Assembly: GCA_015179045.1 (NCBI GenBank)
Contig: WHUZ01000036.1
Coordinates: forward strand, 1 to 64,000
Origin: Kalaharituber pfeilii
Taxonomy: Eukaryota; Ascomycota; Pezizomycetes; Pezizales; Pezizaceae
Direction of reading: 5' to 3'
DNA length: 64,000 nt
Positions 1 to 12,059 of the stretch are shown here, piece by piece. Both the position numbers and the translations under genes were made by a program. The notes under the pieces are model-generated. The model ran no database searches, was not told where the DNA came from, and was given only the letters and a program-made list of their open reading frames with translations. Position 1 is the stretch's first letter. Every line of letters begins with the position of its first letter.

Positions 1-17
1 CGATTATGCCTGTAACA
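1..17 (+). repeat. 3' terminus of a truncated LTR (GypA 5' LTR)
   Basis: The window opens with a 17-base string ending TGTAACA. The same string ends the LTR-like block at 30241-30884. Degenerate gag and pol coding follows on the plus strand, so this is read as the last bases of the 5' LTR of GypA, with the rest lying outside the window. The primer-binding site would start at 18, but I cannot assign the primer tRNA. Confidence 0.55.
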
Positions 18-2830
18 GCTAAACTCAAGTGGAAGGGAGATACTATGAAAAAGATATAGAACCTAGAGTAATAGTATATTAAAAACACAAATACTACTAT
101 TATCTAGGTCTTATGTGAGACCAGAGCTATAGTTACTACCTTGAAGTCTCAATTATAAGATATTAAAATTCTCCTTGATATATAAAAGATAGAGTAGAAG
201 GATTTAAAAAGAAAAAATCCTATCTCAAGAAGATATTATTAGAGCTAGTTAAGAATACGTAACAATATTAAAAGCAGAAATTACCTCTCTTAAGAACTAG
301 AATAAGAAATTATAAGACAAAGTAGTAGCCCTTGAGGTCATACTCCTCCTATCTCGACTACTAACTAGAATACTATCTTTGGTATGAACTATAACTACTA
401 TCTTCTCTATCTAACTAGTACTATTTCCTCCTCTAAGAAAGAAAGCCAAGCATGAAACTAAACAACAAAATTTATCTGAATCTAAATCCACTAGTCAGTA
501 CATCTCATTCATCTGCCTTTTGACTCTAAGAACTTGAGATAGCAACCTGAATAAACTATAAGTATAGAAGTCTAAAGTAATGGACTTAATATACCTTTGA
601 AAGTACTACTAAATCTTTACTAAAGAAGATACCAAAATTTCATATATATCCTACTCTCTAACTAAGGAGTAGTAGAATAGTATAGCTAAAACAAAAATAT
701 ATATATAAGTCTAAAAGCTTAGAGAGAAACTACATTAGGGAAATAGATAGACAATTTGTTAAAAGGAATAGAAATCCATATATAAGAGCAGCAAATGCAA
801 AATAAACTTAATACCTATACACAGAAGGACAAAATCATAGACTATACTAATGCTATAAAGAAAATGAACTACTCTGCCAATTACAATAATAAAATATTTA
901 AGAATAAAGTAGTTAAAAGGTTAAAAAGAAACATTACCTAATTCTTCCTTATACAGTTAGGAGTATGTAATGAATTGCTTAATAACTGGTATAAATATAT
1001 AATAATAGTTAGCATACAAAATAAGTAAACAATGCAAGTAATAGATCACAGTAGTGGTAACAAATCTAGTAGCTATTTAAAGAGAAAATAATCTATAGAT
1101 AAGAAGAAGGATAGTATAAAATCTATAATCTCTAAGCTCAATCTATACCTTACTAGATTTTCTAAAGAACTCAGTACCAAATAGAAGGCTGATGGGGAAT
1201 GCTTTTACTGTAGAAGGAAAGGCTATACTTTTAGTAAGTGTGTAGCTACAAAGATAGTAAAGAAGTAGAAGATGATCTAGTAAACTAATTAGTCAGGTAA
1301 TAAGAGGAAGAGAGATGATAATAAAAAAGAGGATAAAAAGAAGGTAAGGAAGATTAAATAAGAAAATAAAGAAGACTCGGCTAGAATATAAGCTTATAGC
1401 TTAGTATCCTATATTACTACTCTTGACAAATCTAAAGTAGGAAACTAAAAAGGCAGGTCTTAGCTAACAATATATCTGCCCCTCCTTCTAATCTTCTAGT
1501 TGGCCTTACTCCTCTTCCAATTCTTAAAGAACCTCTAGTAAAGAAGTTAATTATCTATAAAGTTAAACTACAATAAAAAAAAAATAGTATTCAGAAATCT
1601 ATAATAATTAGAGTATATATTAATATTAGAGTAGAAATAATAATACCTACCAACAAACTACCTGTCCCATACATTAAAAAAAAATTCTTTATTAAGATGA
1701 AAAGAGCTGGGAGAGTGCTTCTACCTAATACTAGAACTGAGTATACTTTGAAACTCTCATCAATATAATACCAAGAAGGTTAATAAGAAGCTAATTAATT
1801 TTGATATAGGTAATAGAGGTCATAACTATAATGTACTATTATCTATAACCTAGTTGACTAGTTACTAGCTATATATTAATTGAGACTTAGGCTATATTAA
1901 ACTAAATCATACCAAATGCTTAGAACATATTAAGGCTAGATGCTTTAAACTTTATAAAGTAGAGGAACTTTATATAACTAAAGAATGGTAAGTAGAACAA
2001 GTATTTATTACTGAGTATATGTATATTATAAGATGAAAAATCCTCAAAAGTACAGTTACTAAATGGAAGCTAGTAAGCAAGTAACTTTTAACCTAGCAAT
2101 ATAGAAGAAGAAATTTCTAAAGGTTTTTGATATCAAGACTATAGCAAAACTACCCTCATATCGATTTTATGATTACCTTATATCTCTATAAGAAGGACAG
2201 TAACCTCTATAAGAACCTATCTATTAGTGAAGTAAAAAAGAGTTGGAGATACTTAAAGAATATATTAAATAGATATTAAAAGAAGAAAAGATCTAATCCT
2301 TACAATCTCTAGTAAATGTACTCATTCTGTTTATCTTAAAAAAGAATAGTAAACTCTATATGTATGTTGAGTATAAAAACTTAAATCAAATTACTATTAA
2401 GAACCACTACCTTCTCCTACTATTAGCAGAACTTTAAAATTGACTTTATAAGGGCAAATACTTTACTACCCTTAACTTAAAGAACTAATACAACTTAGTA
2501 TAAATTACTAAAGAAGATAAGTAGAAGACAGCCTTTAGTACTTAGTACAGCTACTATAAATATACAGTTATACTATTTAGACTCTATAATATACTAGCAA
2601 TCTTTTAAAAGTTTATAAATGAAATCTTGAAAGATATAATTGATTAGAATTTATTGACATACATTGACAACTTACTAATATATGCTAAAACCCTAGAAGA
2701 ATATAATACGACTTTGAGAAAGATATTATATAGGCTATAGAAAAATAGTTTGGTGATACAAGAGAAAAAATGCGAATACATTGACAAGAAAAATTTGCAC
2801 ATCTTAAGGCATTATATATGTTGAATATAC
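18..2830 (+). pseudogene. GypA: RIP-degraded Ty3/gypsy gag-pol remnant
   Basis: No long ORF survives, but translation through the stops gives a recognisable order. A gag-type zinc knuckle lies near 1197-1242, where the histidine position now reads Tyr (CFYC..KGY....C). A protease-like stretch follows at about 1560-1900, then reverse transcriptase from about 2280. The RT catalytic box reads YIDN at 2660-2671 instead of YxDD, a G-to-A change. Most stops are TAG/TAA where related proteins have Gln or Trp, as expected of RIP. RNase H and integrase are missing and the element is cut near 2.8 kb. The family assignment rests on the RT and knuckle and is fairly secure; the exact end is not. Confidence 0.6.
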
Positions 2831-3761
2831 TAATATTATGGGATGTTAACCACTTTATACAGTAACATACTATTTTTATATGTAGGGTCCAGATGCCACT
2901 CTAAATCAGCTCACCTCTACAATGAGGGAGTATTTACTATTATGTCTGGCAATTGGTACTTTTTATATTATACATTATGAATTTAGAGGTATATTAATAA
3001 CTACAACTTAGACAACTCTACATTGTCAACTCTAGCTTTAAAGTGTCTTTGTTCTAAACTATAACTCAATTTTACCTCTATTCTTAATAATAGCTTTAAT
3101 CAGATTATGTTCTCAACTATATATTGAATTTGCCTATATTCTCAATATTCTAATACAAACTGTATTATATTACTGAAGTTAAAATTCCTTATAGATATAG
3201 CATATTGAATATCTGACCTTGAAGATACTAGATCTCCTTATTAATATATACTATCTTTCATAATATTATAGAATATTTTATCAATATAACTAATACAAAA
3301 CTTCTAAAATATAAAATTCTAGATATCTAATATATATAGTAAGTACAGATTCATACCTTATTTTTAGTCTGATATAGCAGTTACTAATACAAACTTTTAT
3401 AAATATAATAAATGATATTATACTTATAGTTACTTGGATAGATATTTCTACCTCTTATTTACAATATAGTATACTTTTAAAATAGTATATAAAGACTAGA
3501 AGATAATAAATAATCATAAAAGTAAGAAACAGTAATAAAAGAGAAGGAAACAAGTAGAAAACTATATAAAGCAGATATAGCATATAGTTTTACTATCAGT
3601 TTGTAGAAAATAAGATATTAAACAATCCAAGATAAGAGACGATTAGGAATAATAGAGAAAAGGATGTATTAGATAATATATAGAGAAAAAGAGTTGATAG
3701 AGATAAAGAAATCAAAAAGATAAGAAAAGCTAAGAAAGCAAGACCTGATATAATATATCAG
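2831..3761. other. AT-rich stretch without recognisable coding
   Basis: This is low-complexity AT-rich DNA rich in TA dinucleotides between the GypA remnant and the 5' LTR of GypB. I see no ORF, no LTR boundary with a duplication and no conserved protein fragment. It is probably RIP-decayed transposon sequence, but nothing identifies which. Confidence 0.5.
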
Positions 3762-3766
3762 TACAG

Positions 3767-4156
3767 TGTTATAGCTAAGGTGAGACTTACTCAAGCAGGG
3801 AAATACTTACCCTGAATCCTTAGTAAGGCCAGTGCTGTTAGACTGGACTGATCACCCATTAGGCTTGGCAGAGGATTCTTTGTATTTGAATAGAGTAGTA
3901 CTAAGGAAGTGTATGTCACCGTTAATTATAAGGTTCTTTCTGCCTGCCATATATATACCTCCAAAGCCCTTCTGGCCTGCCGCATATATACCTCAGTAGC
4001 TACTCCAGCCCACCACATATATACCTCTGTAGCTATTCCAGCCCATAGCATATCTGCCTCCATAGTCCTTTCGGCCCACCATGTACATACCTCTATAGCC
4101 ATAACATCTAGTGCCTTCCAGCGCCTACTGGAGTCTAGCATCTCACACCCATAACA
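3767..4156 (+). repeat. GypB 5' LTR (390 bp)
   Basis: It starts TGTTATAGC and ends CATAACA, matching the 3' LTR at 10021-10718. It lacks the ~300-bp block that the 3' LTR carries after the shared GGTTCTTT motif. Inside it is a degenerate ~40-bp periodicity built on CCAYATATATACCTC, which makes short reading frames on both strands; these are not genes. Confidence 0.85.
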
Positions 4157-4260
4157 TTATACCGCTTCTCCTACACCTACCTCGCCTTATAATCTTAGCT
4201 TAAGAAAGATCATCAACTCTTCTACTCACCTAGAGCGACCTCTCTTCAGTGACATAGGAG

Positions 4261-5907
4261 TTGGCAAGAGAATATGCATCACAACATTCGTTGCCAAAAT
4301 CCCTCCCTGCCCCCTCTGCACATGATAATGATGATCAAGATGATGACGATTTAGGAAGCACTTATAGCAGCCTGGTGCTTACCTATACTGACCTCACTAA
4401 TGTATCTAAGAGGAAGCAGCAACAGGACTGCCTGCCTGAAATGAGCAGAACCCCTAGAATCTACTCCCCGATACCTCATTACTCTGACATCAGCTCTCCA
4501 CTCAGGAAGGAAGTTTATCAACTAGCAGCTATAGGGCAAACCGTCGAAGTAAGAACAGAGGCCAAGCAAGCCTCTACTGACATAGAGAATCTCCAGATCA
4601 AGCAAGCAAATAGAAATCAGCAGATTAAGGACTTTGTAGACCAGTATTATAGTGAACTGAACAATCACCTGACTCAAGCATATGACTGAATAAATACCTT
4701 AGTAGGAGCCTTTCAAGATAATATATCAACTCCTCTCTCACAGAATCAGTAAGAGTTATAGGCCATATTGAATAGCCTGGCCCAAGTACTGGCAAATATG
4801 CAGGGCCAAATCTTTCAGCAGATGATATTCTAGCCAGTATCCACACCACAGCAGCAACGTTCAGCACCCCCTACTAGAGGAAAGTCCCTTAGAGGTTCTC
4901 CTCTACCAGGCACTGGTGGTGCTGGTACTCCTCCTCGTACCCCTCCTCTCAGCTCTCGCCAGGTCCGGGACCTAATGCCTCCTCTTCCCCCACTCCTTCG
5001 ATTTCCCATGAGTCAAACATTGCCATGGGGTCTTCCTCTTCCTCTCCCTCCTGCTCCTCCTGTGAAGATTCCCCCTCTAGATAAGTTTGATGGGGATATG
5101 AAGAAGCTTGATAACTTTCTCTATCTGGTCCAATAATGGATTAGGAGCTCAAAGATTATCGACAATGACGAACGCATTGACATATTCACCTCTCGCTTAA
5201 AGGGCCCTGCTTTCACCTTTTTTCGTCGAAACCCCCTAGCCTCATATGCCACGGCTCTCACCCTGCTGCAGATGACCTTTCAGGACTCCTTAGCCATTGC
5301 TGAGGCCACTCGAAAAATTTAGACGCATAAGCAGTGAGGTAGAATGCAGGACTTCTTGATTGAAATCGATAAGTTTAATAGTATAGCAAAGGTCCTTGAT
5401 CTCATCCTCATCTCCTATATTTCTGAAAATATTCAGGAAGATGTCCGAAACCTTCTAGCCAGCCATCCCGAGTATTAAAGCAATTGGAATCAATAGAAAA
5501 AGAAAGTAGTTTCCATCGCCAATACCTTGAGTAAACCTGGAAACAAGTACTCCACTTCCTCTACCATCCAGACAAACACTCCTGCCAGTAGTGGCCCTAT
5601 CCGCAAAGATACAGCCTCCTCCTCCCCAAAGAGTAAGAAAACTGACGACATTCCTGAAGAACTGATTCAGGAAAGGAGGGCAAAACACCGATGCTTGAAA
5701 TGCAGAAAAAGTGAGTATAAGGTTACCTCATACTAGGAGAAGAAGTGGTAGAACCAAAGGATATAAAAAACGGAAGGGGAGAAACCGAATAGGCCGAAGA
5801 GAGAAGATAAAGGAGAAGTAAAAGCCCTGGAGTCAAGAAGTTCACAGCCCAGAAAGAAGAGAGCAGACTTTGGCTATCTCAAGATACAGGCTGTTATTAA
5901 GTCTAAG
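4261..5907 (+). pseudogene. GypB gag pseudogene
   Basis: One reading frame runs the whole length with stops only, no frameshift: TGA at 4687 and later TAG/TAA/TGA codons where Gln or Trp would be expected. The N-terminal part is acidic (a DDQDDDD run). The middle, about 5080-5450, resembles the retrotransposon gag capsid domain (LDKFDGD, then a F..SRLKGPA segment). The end carries a zinc-knuckle remnant near 5692-5735 in which CLKC is kept but the histidine and last cysteine both read Tyr. Those losses are C-to-T and G-to-A changes. The product would have packaged element RNA in virus-like particles. Confidence 0.7.
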
Positions 5908-5915
5908 AGAATAAC

Positions 5916-6238
5916 TAGTGTTCGCATCGGTGTGAGTTGAGTTGGTATAAGCCTTTAATAAAATTCTTCTGACTCTACTTTAAACTCACTCAGGAACTGA
6001 GTAGTAGTTGCACAATATCACACCGACTCAGTCACGCCATACAGACAACTCATACTAGCTCATTTGGCAGCCAAGTAGTAGTTATATATTATTACACTGA
6101 CTCAATCATGCCATACATACAACCTGACCCAGCTCACTCAGCAGCCTAGTTGGTTACGTTTTACGGCAGAACAAACTAACCCGAAACCCGACTCACTCAG
6201 AAAAACTGACTCAGAACTCACATCGAGTATGAATGTTA
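5916..6238. mobile_element. hAT-like MITE inserted between gag and protease of GypB
   Basis: A 323-bp block separates the gag and protease frames. Its ends are imperfect inverted repeats (left starts TAGTGTTCGCATCGG; the reverse complement of the right end aligns with G/A and C/T differences). It is flanked by AGAATAAC (5908-5915) and AAAATAAC (6239-6246), an 8-bp duplication with one G-to-A change, the hAT-typical length. It has no coding. Ends are inferred from a RIP-mutated copy, so the boundary could be off by a few bases. Confidence 0.5.
6001..6148. repeat. Two tandem 74-bp units inside the MITE
   Basis: Units at 6001-6074 and 6075-6148 both begin GTAGTAGTT and contain a CATACARACAAC core. 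They differ largely by C-to-T changes in the second unit. They look like an internal duplication of the MITE followed by RIP. Confidence 0.6.
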
Positions 6239-6246
6239 AAAATAAC

Positions 6247-6906
6247 AGATTTATCCAATTTGAAAAACTAGATAGGGACCTTACTCAGCCTGGTAGGACT
6301 CCTTGTCATAGTAAGCTTCTCAGTTGCGAGATAAAATTCAAAGCTGGAAGGACTGTTAGGGCCATTGTAGACTGTTCAGCCTTCGCGCTAATTGTTTCTT
6401 TGGTACTGGGTAAGAAGTTGGGATTGAGGCCTCGAGTAAGGCCTATAAATATCAAGCAAGGTAATGGCTCTCTCCTCTCTGGTAGTTCTTTCATTGTAAA
6501 CATCTCGTTTTTATTCTCTGGTGTTCTGGTTCCTGATTCTGTCTCCTCTGCTCTGGATTATGTGCATTCTATTAGCATTTTGGGAAAACTTGGTAAGGCA
6601 TCTGTTGATTTTGCTTCTTCTTCTGTCTTGAACCCTCCTTCAGTTAATGTTAGAAAGGAATTTATTTTCGATCTTGATGCCGAAGTCATAGATATCGGTG
6701 ACAGGGATTGTATCATTAGTTTATCTTGGCTGAAAGAAAATGGTTTTTCTGTTGATTGCATTAATGGCATTCTGAAATATAGTATGTTTGATATCCCTTG
6801 TACTCATGTTGATTTGCCTTCTGTTTCCGTTCTTTCTGAAGATGTTGATACTCTTGAGGAGGATGATATTCTGTTGTTACTTGATGCACGTGAGCACTAC
6901 TTGTGA
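6247..6906 (+). pseudogene. GypB protease region
   Basis: This 220-codon segment is open and lies just upstream of the reverse transcriptase, where Ty3/gypsy elements keep the aspartic protease. The catalytic D-(S/T)-G-A box appears to be replaced by Asp-Cys-Ser-Ala near 6370-6381, followed by the usual hydrophobic A-L-I-V-S context. A second hydrophobic box occurs near 6700. If this is the protease, the active-site glycine is lost. A weakly conserved linker would be the alternative. Confidence 0.5.
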
Positions 6907-9459
6907 TACTCTAATGTTTTCTCAGAGAAACAGACATGCCACCTACCTCCACATCGAAGTTGGGATCATGAAATCCCGTTTGAGAACCCAAATGTGAAGC
7001 CTCCCTATGGTCTAGTCTACAAAACGACCTGGGAAGAGGATGAGGCCCTCCAGAGGTATATCAATAAACACTTACTAACAGGGAAGATACGAAGGTCAAG
7101 GTCAAAAGCAGCTTTGCCAATCCTTTTTGTATGGAAGAAAGATGGGTTGCTCTGACTGTGTGTTGACTATAGAGCACTGAACAAATTGACTATTCCAAAT
7201 AAATACCCTTTGCTCTTGATGTTGGAACTCCTTAAAAAGACCCAAGGCAGTAAATGGTTCACCAAGCTGGACCTCAAAAATGGCTACAACATCATATGAA
7301 TTAAGATAGGTAACGAATAGACGATGGCCTTCAAAACATCTAAAGGCCTATTTAAGAATATAGTCATGCCATTTAGACTCATCAATGTACCCACTTCTTT
7401 CTAGGAAATGATGGATAAGATCCTCACTGGTATCAATGGAGTTGTTTGGTACCTAGATGACATCTTAATCTATGGAGGCAAAACTGAATGAGATTACCAA
7501 AGGATAGTAGAAAAAGTGCTCACTAAATTAAGTGAATATAGGCTCGTGGTCAACCTGGCCAAGTGTGAGTTCCATGTACATGAAACTATATTCCTTGGTC
7601 ATATGATTAATGGCTTTGAGATTAAGATGGATCTGACCAAACTCTCTACCATTTGTGACTGGCTAAAACTGACAAAGAAAAAAGAGGTGTAAGCCTTTCT
7701 AAGCTTTATCAACTACTATCACCGATTCATATTGAATTACTCTACAACAACTCAACCGCTTACACTTTTGACTGGAAACATACCCTTCTTATAGGGAGCA
7801 GAGCAGCAAGCTGCTTTCAAAGAACTCAAAGACAAGTTTATAAGTGCCCCCATACTACGACAGTTCAATCAATCCTTGCTTACAATTGTGGAAACTGACT
7901 GCTCTGACCAAGTACTCGCTAGTGTCTTAAGCTAGTACCATACTAAGGATGGAACTACGACCCTTTACTCATATAATTACCACTCCCGATTACTGACCCC
8001 TGCTGAACAAAACTATCCTATCCACGATAAGGAACTACTAGCAATCTTTGATTGCCTGTATAAGAAATGGAGAATGGAATTGCTGAGAATCAAGTTCACC
8101 ATCTTCACTGACTATCATGTACTAAAGTACTTCACTACCAAACAATACCTGAACAGCTAGCAAGCCAACTGGAGTGAAAAGCTCTCCGAATTCGACTATG
8201 TCATTAAGTACATTCCAGAAAAGCTTAATAGCAAAGCAGATGCCCTTTCTCAATGAACTGGTGATGTCACCTCTGGCAGCATTAAACAACTATTTAAGGA
8301 TAGGCAACTGCTGATTAATAAAGAGGGAGGTGAAGTAGAGGATGTGTAGGCTAACATCCTTGGTATTAACTATGATGAATGGGTAAGGAACGATGAAGGA
8401 CTCCTTGTGGTACCTGAGTAATATCGACTGGAGGTGCTACGATAGTGCCACGACAGTAATGTGGCTAGGCACCGGGGTATACATTGAACACAAGAACTCC
8501 TCTCTTAAAACTTCTACTAGAATGGCTGGAAAGATCAAGTGGCTGATTATATGGCCGGTTGTACAGCCTGCCTGACGGCTAAAGCTGACTGACATCCAAG
8601 GCAAACTAGACTAATACTAATGCCTGCTGGTACGAAGCCTTGGGAGGACATAGCTATGGACTTTATTAGAGAATTACCTGTATCCAAGGGCTTTAATGCT
8701 ATTTTAGTTGTCACTGACCGGTTTACTAAGATGCAATGTTATATACTGGCAAAGAGCACCTGAACGACTCGAGATGTCGCTAATGCTTTCATTAATGACA
8801 TCTTTAGGCAATTTGGTCTACCTCACCACATCATCTCTGACCATGGACCACAGTTTGCCTCAGCCCTCTGGAAAGAAGTAACCTTAAAACTCGATGTAGG
8901 ACTCTGACTTAGTACTGCGGACTACCTCCAGACTGACAGACTCTCTGAACGAGTGATACAGACTCTCAAACAGTATCTTCACATATACTGCCATGACCGT
9001 CAGAACCGATGGGTAATTTGGCTACCTCTAGCCGAATTTGCTTACAATTCTACTGCTACTTCGACCTATAGTTATAGCCCTTTTTGCTTTTTATATAGAT
9101 TCGATCCTAAAGCTATTCACCTCTTGGATGATAATACCTATGCCTGTTCGGCAGCTGAAGACTGGCTTGACAGGATAATAACTGTTTACAACCATATTGC
9201 TGATACTCTAAAGAAGATAAACAATAAACGATCGAACCTATTCCTTAATAAAGTAAGGAAATTCCAAGTAGGAGACAAGGTTTTTATTGATCGAAGGAAC
9301 TTAAAGATTACTTCAGGAAATAATCGAACCTTGACTAATAAATATATTTGTCCCTACCCCATCTCAAAAGTTATCAATGACCATGCATATGAAGTATCCT
9401 TACCGCAAGACATGCGCCTTCATAAAGTTATTCACGTCTCACTTCTGAAGCCTTTCTAA
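6907..9459 (+). pseudogene. GypB pol: reverse transcriptase, RNase H, integrase (stops throughout)
   Basis: Translation gives RT motifs in order: [23 protein letters not shown], and an intact YLDD box at 7450-7461. RNase H then follows (ETDCSD, KELLAIF, TDYHVLKY, NSKADALS). Integrase has a degraded HHCC finger near 8470-8590, the first catalytic Asp in LVVTDRFTKM, the second in ISDHGPQF and a Glu in the LSERVIQ segment. The last 168 codons, 8953-9459, are open and hold the integrase end with the GDKVFIDRRNLK and VIHVSLLKPF motifs. About twenty stops break the rest. Polyprotein length is normal for the family. Confidence 0.8.
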
Positions 9460-10020
9460 GAACAACTTGAATCCCAGGAAATGGAGATTGATGACGATAA
9501 TGAGTTTTTCTATAAAGTTAATCATATCGCATTAATAGGGTAGTAAAGTACTGAATCTGCTAGCAAAGGTATAGAAGAGATAAAGATACCTAGGAGCCGA
9601 TTACAAATCTGCAAAGATCATTAGAATCTGTCAGAGAGTTCCACGACTGATATCTAAGGAAGCCTCGAGACCCTACGGTCTAATAAGACATTGATGGCTA
9701 AAGCCGGGCTACTTGGATAATGTGGGATATGAGTACCTTTTCCTTATGAAGAATTTTTTCCCACTGGGTTTTATCTTCATTAAGATTTTTAATAGCCTCA
9801 CTGACCAATAAATAAGTGCTTGAGACACACCAGTCTTACTGTCGGCCACAGATGAGTGAATTCCTATAAGAGGCCTTGTGTATAAGGTACGCCGATAATT
9901 GTATTAGCCATCTTTTTTGACTCTCACAAGAGAGCTGATACACATTACTTACAATACCAATTAGTTTGGTTACTTTTCAGTGATTGTCAGTCAAGACGAC
10001 TACCCTAGAACAGGGGGTAA
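9460..10020 (+). other. GypB pol-to-LTR region with polypurine tract
   Basis: The sequence between the integrase end and the 3' LTR has no clear chromodomain, only an acidic stretch with stops. The last bases, AGAACAGGGGGTAA at 10007-10020, form the polypurine tract expected immediately before an LTR, which primes plus-strand synthesis. Confidence 0.6.
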
Positions 10021-10718
10021 TGTTACAGCTAAGGTGAGACTTACTCGAGCAGGGGAATACTTATCCTGAATCCTTAGTAAGGCCAGTACTGTTAGACTAG
10101 ATTGATTATCTGTTAGGCTTGGCAGAGGATTCTTTGTATTTGAATAGGGTAGTGCTAAGGAAGTATATATTACCATTGATTGTAAGGTTCTTTATGCCTG
10201 GTACTTAGTTTATATAGCTAATATGTATACATACCCTAGTACATGTTATTATCTAGCATCTGTACTATATTGCATATTTCTTTATTATAATTATTGGTAT
10301 TGTTGAATTGCTATTTCTTTATTTGCTTGTCTAGTCATGTATGATGTGCTTAGTCTATTTAAGCACAGGTAATAGCACAGTTGAAGAATTAAGACACAAG
10401 TAGTATTCTAGTTCTCTATTGTTCTGAAACCTATCATTTCCTTATTACACCTGTGAATCACTTCATTCCGCTATACACTCCACGCTAAATAGCTATCCTT
10501 TCTGTCTGCCATATATATACCTCCAAAGCCATTCTGGCCCATCGCATATATACTTTGGTAGCTACTCTAGTCCGCCACATATATAACTCCATAGCTATTC
10601 CAGCTCACAGCATATCTGCCTCTATGGTCCTTTCAGCCCACCGTGTATACACCTCCATAGCCGTAATATCTAGTGCCTTCCAGCGTCTATTGGAGCCTAG
10701 TATCTCACACCTATAACA
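10021..10718 (+). repeat. GypB 3' LTR (698 bp, ~300 bp longer than the 5' LTR)
   Basis: It starts TGTTACAGCTAAGG directly after the polypurine tract and ends CTATAACA before TACAG. The extra block, roughly 10201-10498, lies between two short direct repeats of the form TTTMTGYCTG. So the 5' LTR most likely lost it by slippage or recombination between those repeats. Confidence 0.8.
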
Positions 10719-10723
10719 TACAG

Positions 10724-11838
10724 TACACTAGTTCTAATGCTACGTATCTTACTTAATAGATATATTACTTTAGGCTAGGATTAGTTATTATATAGTGGTG
10801 AGCTGGTCTCTACAAAGGCAGTAATTGAATAGCTGCTGTCTTAACTCTATTTTATACTAATCCATATTACCCATCACACTATATACTATCATCTCCTAGA
10901 GTATAGACCTTGTTTTTTAAAGAAGCTAATTCTTTACCTCTGACTTTATATTTATCACAATGAGATCTTGGACCTGGTCTGAATAGTGCTCTTAAGTCTT
11001 AATAAGATAGTCATAAGTGGCTTGGTCCATATTAGTAACTCTTTTTATAATATTAGATTTATACTTACCAAAAGCAGTTTTAAATTTGAACTCAATACTA
11101 TTTTAGTTAAAATTTTTAAGACTCTATACCTTTAGATAATGCTATATCATGCTAGCTACTAGGCAGAAAAATTGTTTGTTTATTCTATCTAAGAATCCAG
11201 AGTTAATATTGCTCTATATTTTTATACTTATAAAGTACTTGTTTGTTACTGCCAGGTACTTCAATATTACTAAGCGATAGCAGTTTAATATGAATATTAT
11301 GGCTAAAGGTGAGTGACGTAGAAGAACGGGTGAAAAGTACATGATAAACATAGAGTTTGAGTAAAACTTAGGACACCGCTAGTATCTTAATTCTTTATAA
11401 CTAGAAGCAGAAGTTGGGACCTTATATACTAAGTGCCTATCATATATGACTCGTTAATAATTAATAACATGACTGTAACATAATAACACTATCTCATAAA
11501 ATAGATAAGTAAATATAAAAACAGTAACTTAATAGAAATATATGATAATGTAGATCCCTTTTTCAAAACCAATAAGCAAGTGAAGCGTTATCTATGTTGT
11601 AACTGTGCATTATTAGTAAAGGTATTGTAAGCGACACCAGTTGCTTTATAAGTACCATGCATGTATTAGTGCAGTGTATGTACAAGAACTGACACATATA
11701 TCTGTGAGGTAACTACCAAACAACTAAAGTGTACTACAGCTTACCTAGTATTAATCAGATATATCTTAGCAAGTCTTATAATAGTACGAAGGTGGTACCT
11801 TCCTAATATTTAGTAGGTCTTTACCTTTAGCTATAACA
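10724..11838 (-). repeat. AT-rich DNA including a probable minus-strand LTR of GypC
   Basis: On the minus strand the sequence starting at 11838 reads TGTTATAGCTAAAGG. Immediately upstream is a purine-rich GATGGGAGGTAA tract, the same arrangement as at the GypB 3' LTR. This is therefore probably the 3' LTR of the GypC element at 12060-13523. I cannot find its left terminus or a duplication. The stretch 11270-11570 weakly resembles the solo LTR at 31849-32350. Otherwise nothing is recognisable. Confidence 0.45.
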
Positions 11839-12059
11839 TTACCTCCCATCTTAGAGGTCCTTTGTCCCGAAGGCCTACTAAGTCAACTCAAAAGTATTGT
11901 TGACCCTTCAGTAGGTTACTGAAGTTATCTTTTATAGCTAAGCAATTCAGCATACTATAATGCATAGTACTTGTTCATTAATATCTTTTGTATTAATGGC
12001 CAATGGTAAGACCAGTGTGTCCTGCACAATAGTATTAGATATGAAGTACTAGTTCACAT

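Larger units (their letters stand above)
3767..10718 (+). mobile_element. GypB: full-length Ty3/gypsy LTR retrotransposon, RIP-inactivated
   Basis: The 6.95-kb element is bounded by LTRs that start TGTTAYAGCTAAGG and end TATAACA. It is flanked by a perfect 5-bp duplication, TACAG, at 3762-3766 and 10719-10723. Internal order is gag, protease, reverse transcriptase, RNase H, integrase, the usual Ty3/gypsy order. The reading frames can be followed through many TAG/TAA/TGA stops with few frameshifts, so decay was mostly point substitution. A 323-bp hAT-like MITE sits between gag and protease. The element cannot make its own proteins. Confidence 0.88.

Noticed and set aside
3909..4154. 81-codon plus-strand and 71-codon minus-strand frames
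   Set aside because: Both lie in the GypB 5' LTR and read its degenerate ~40-bp internal repeats.
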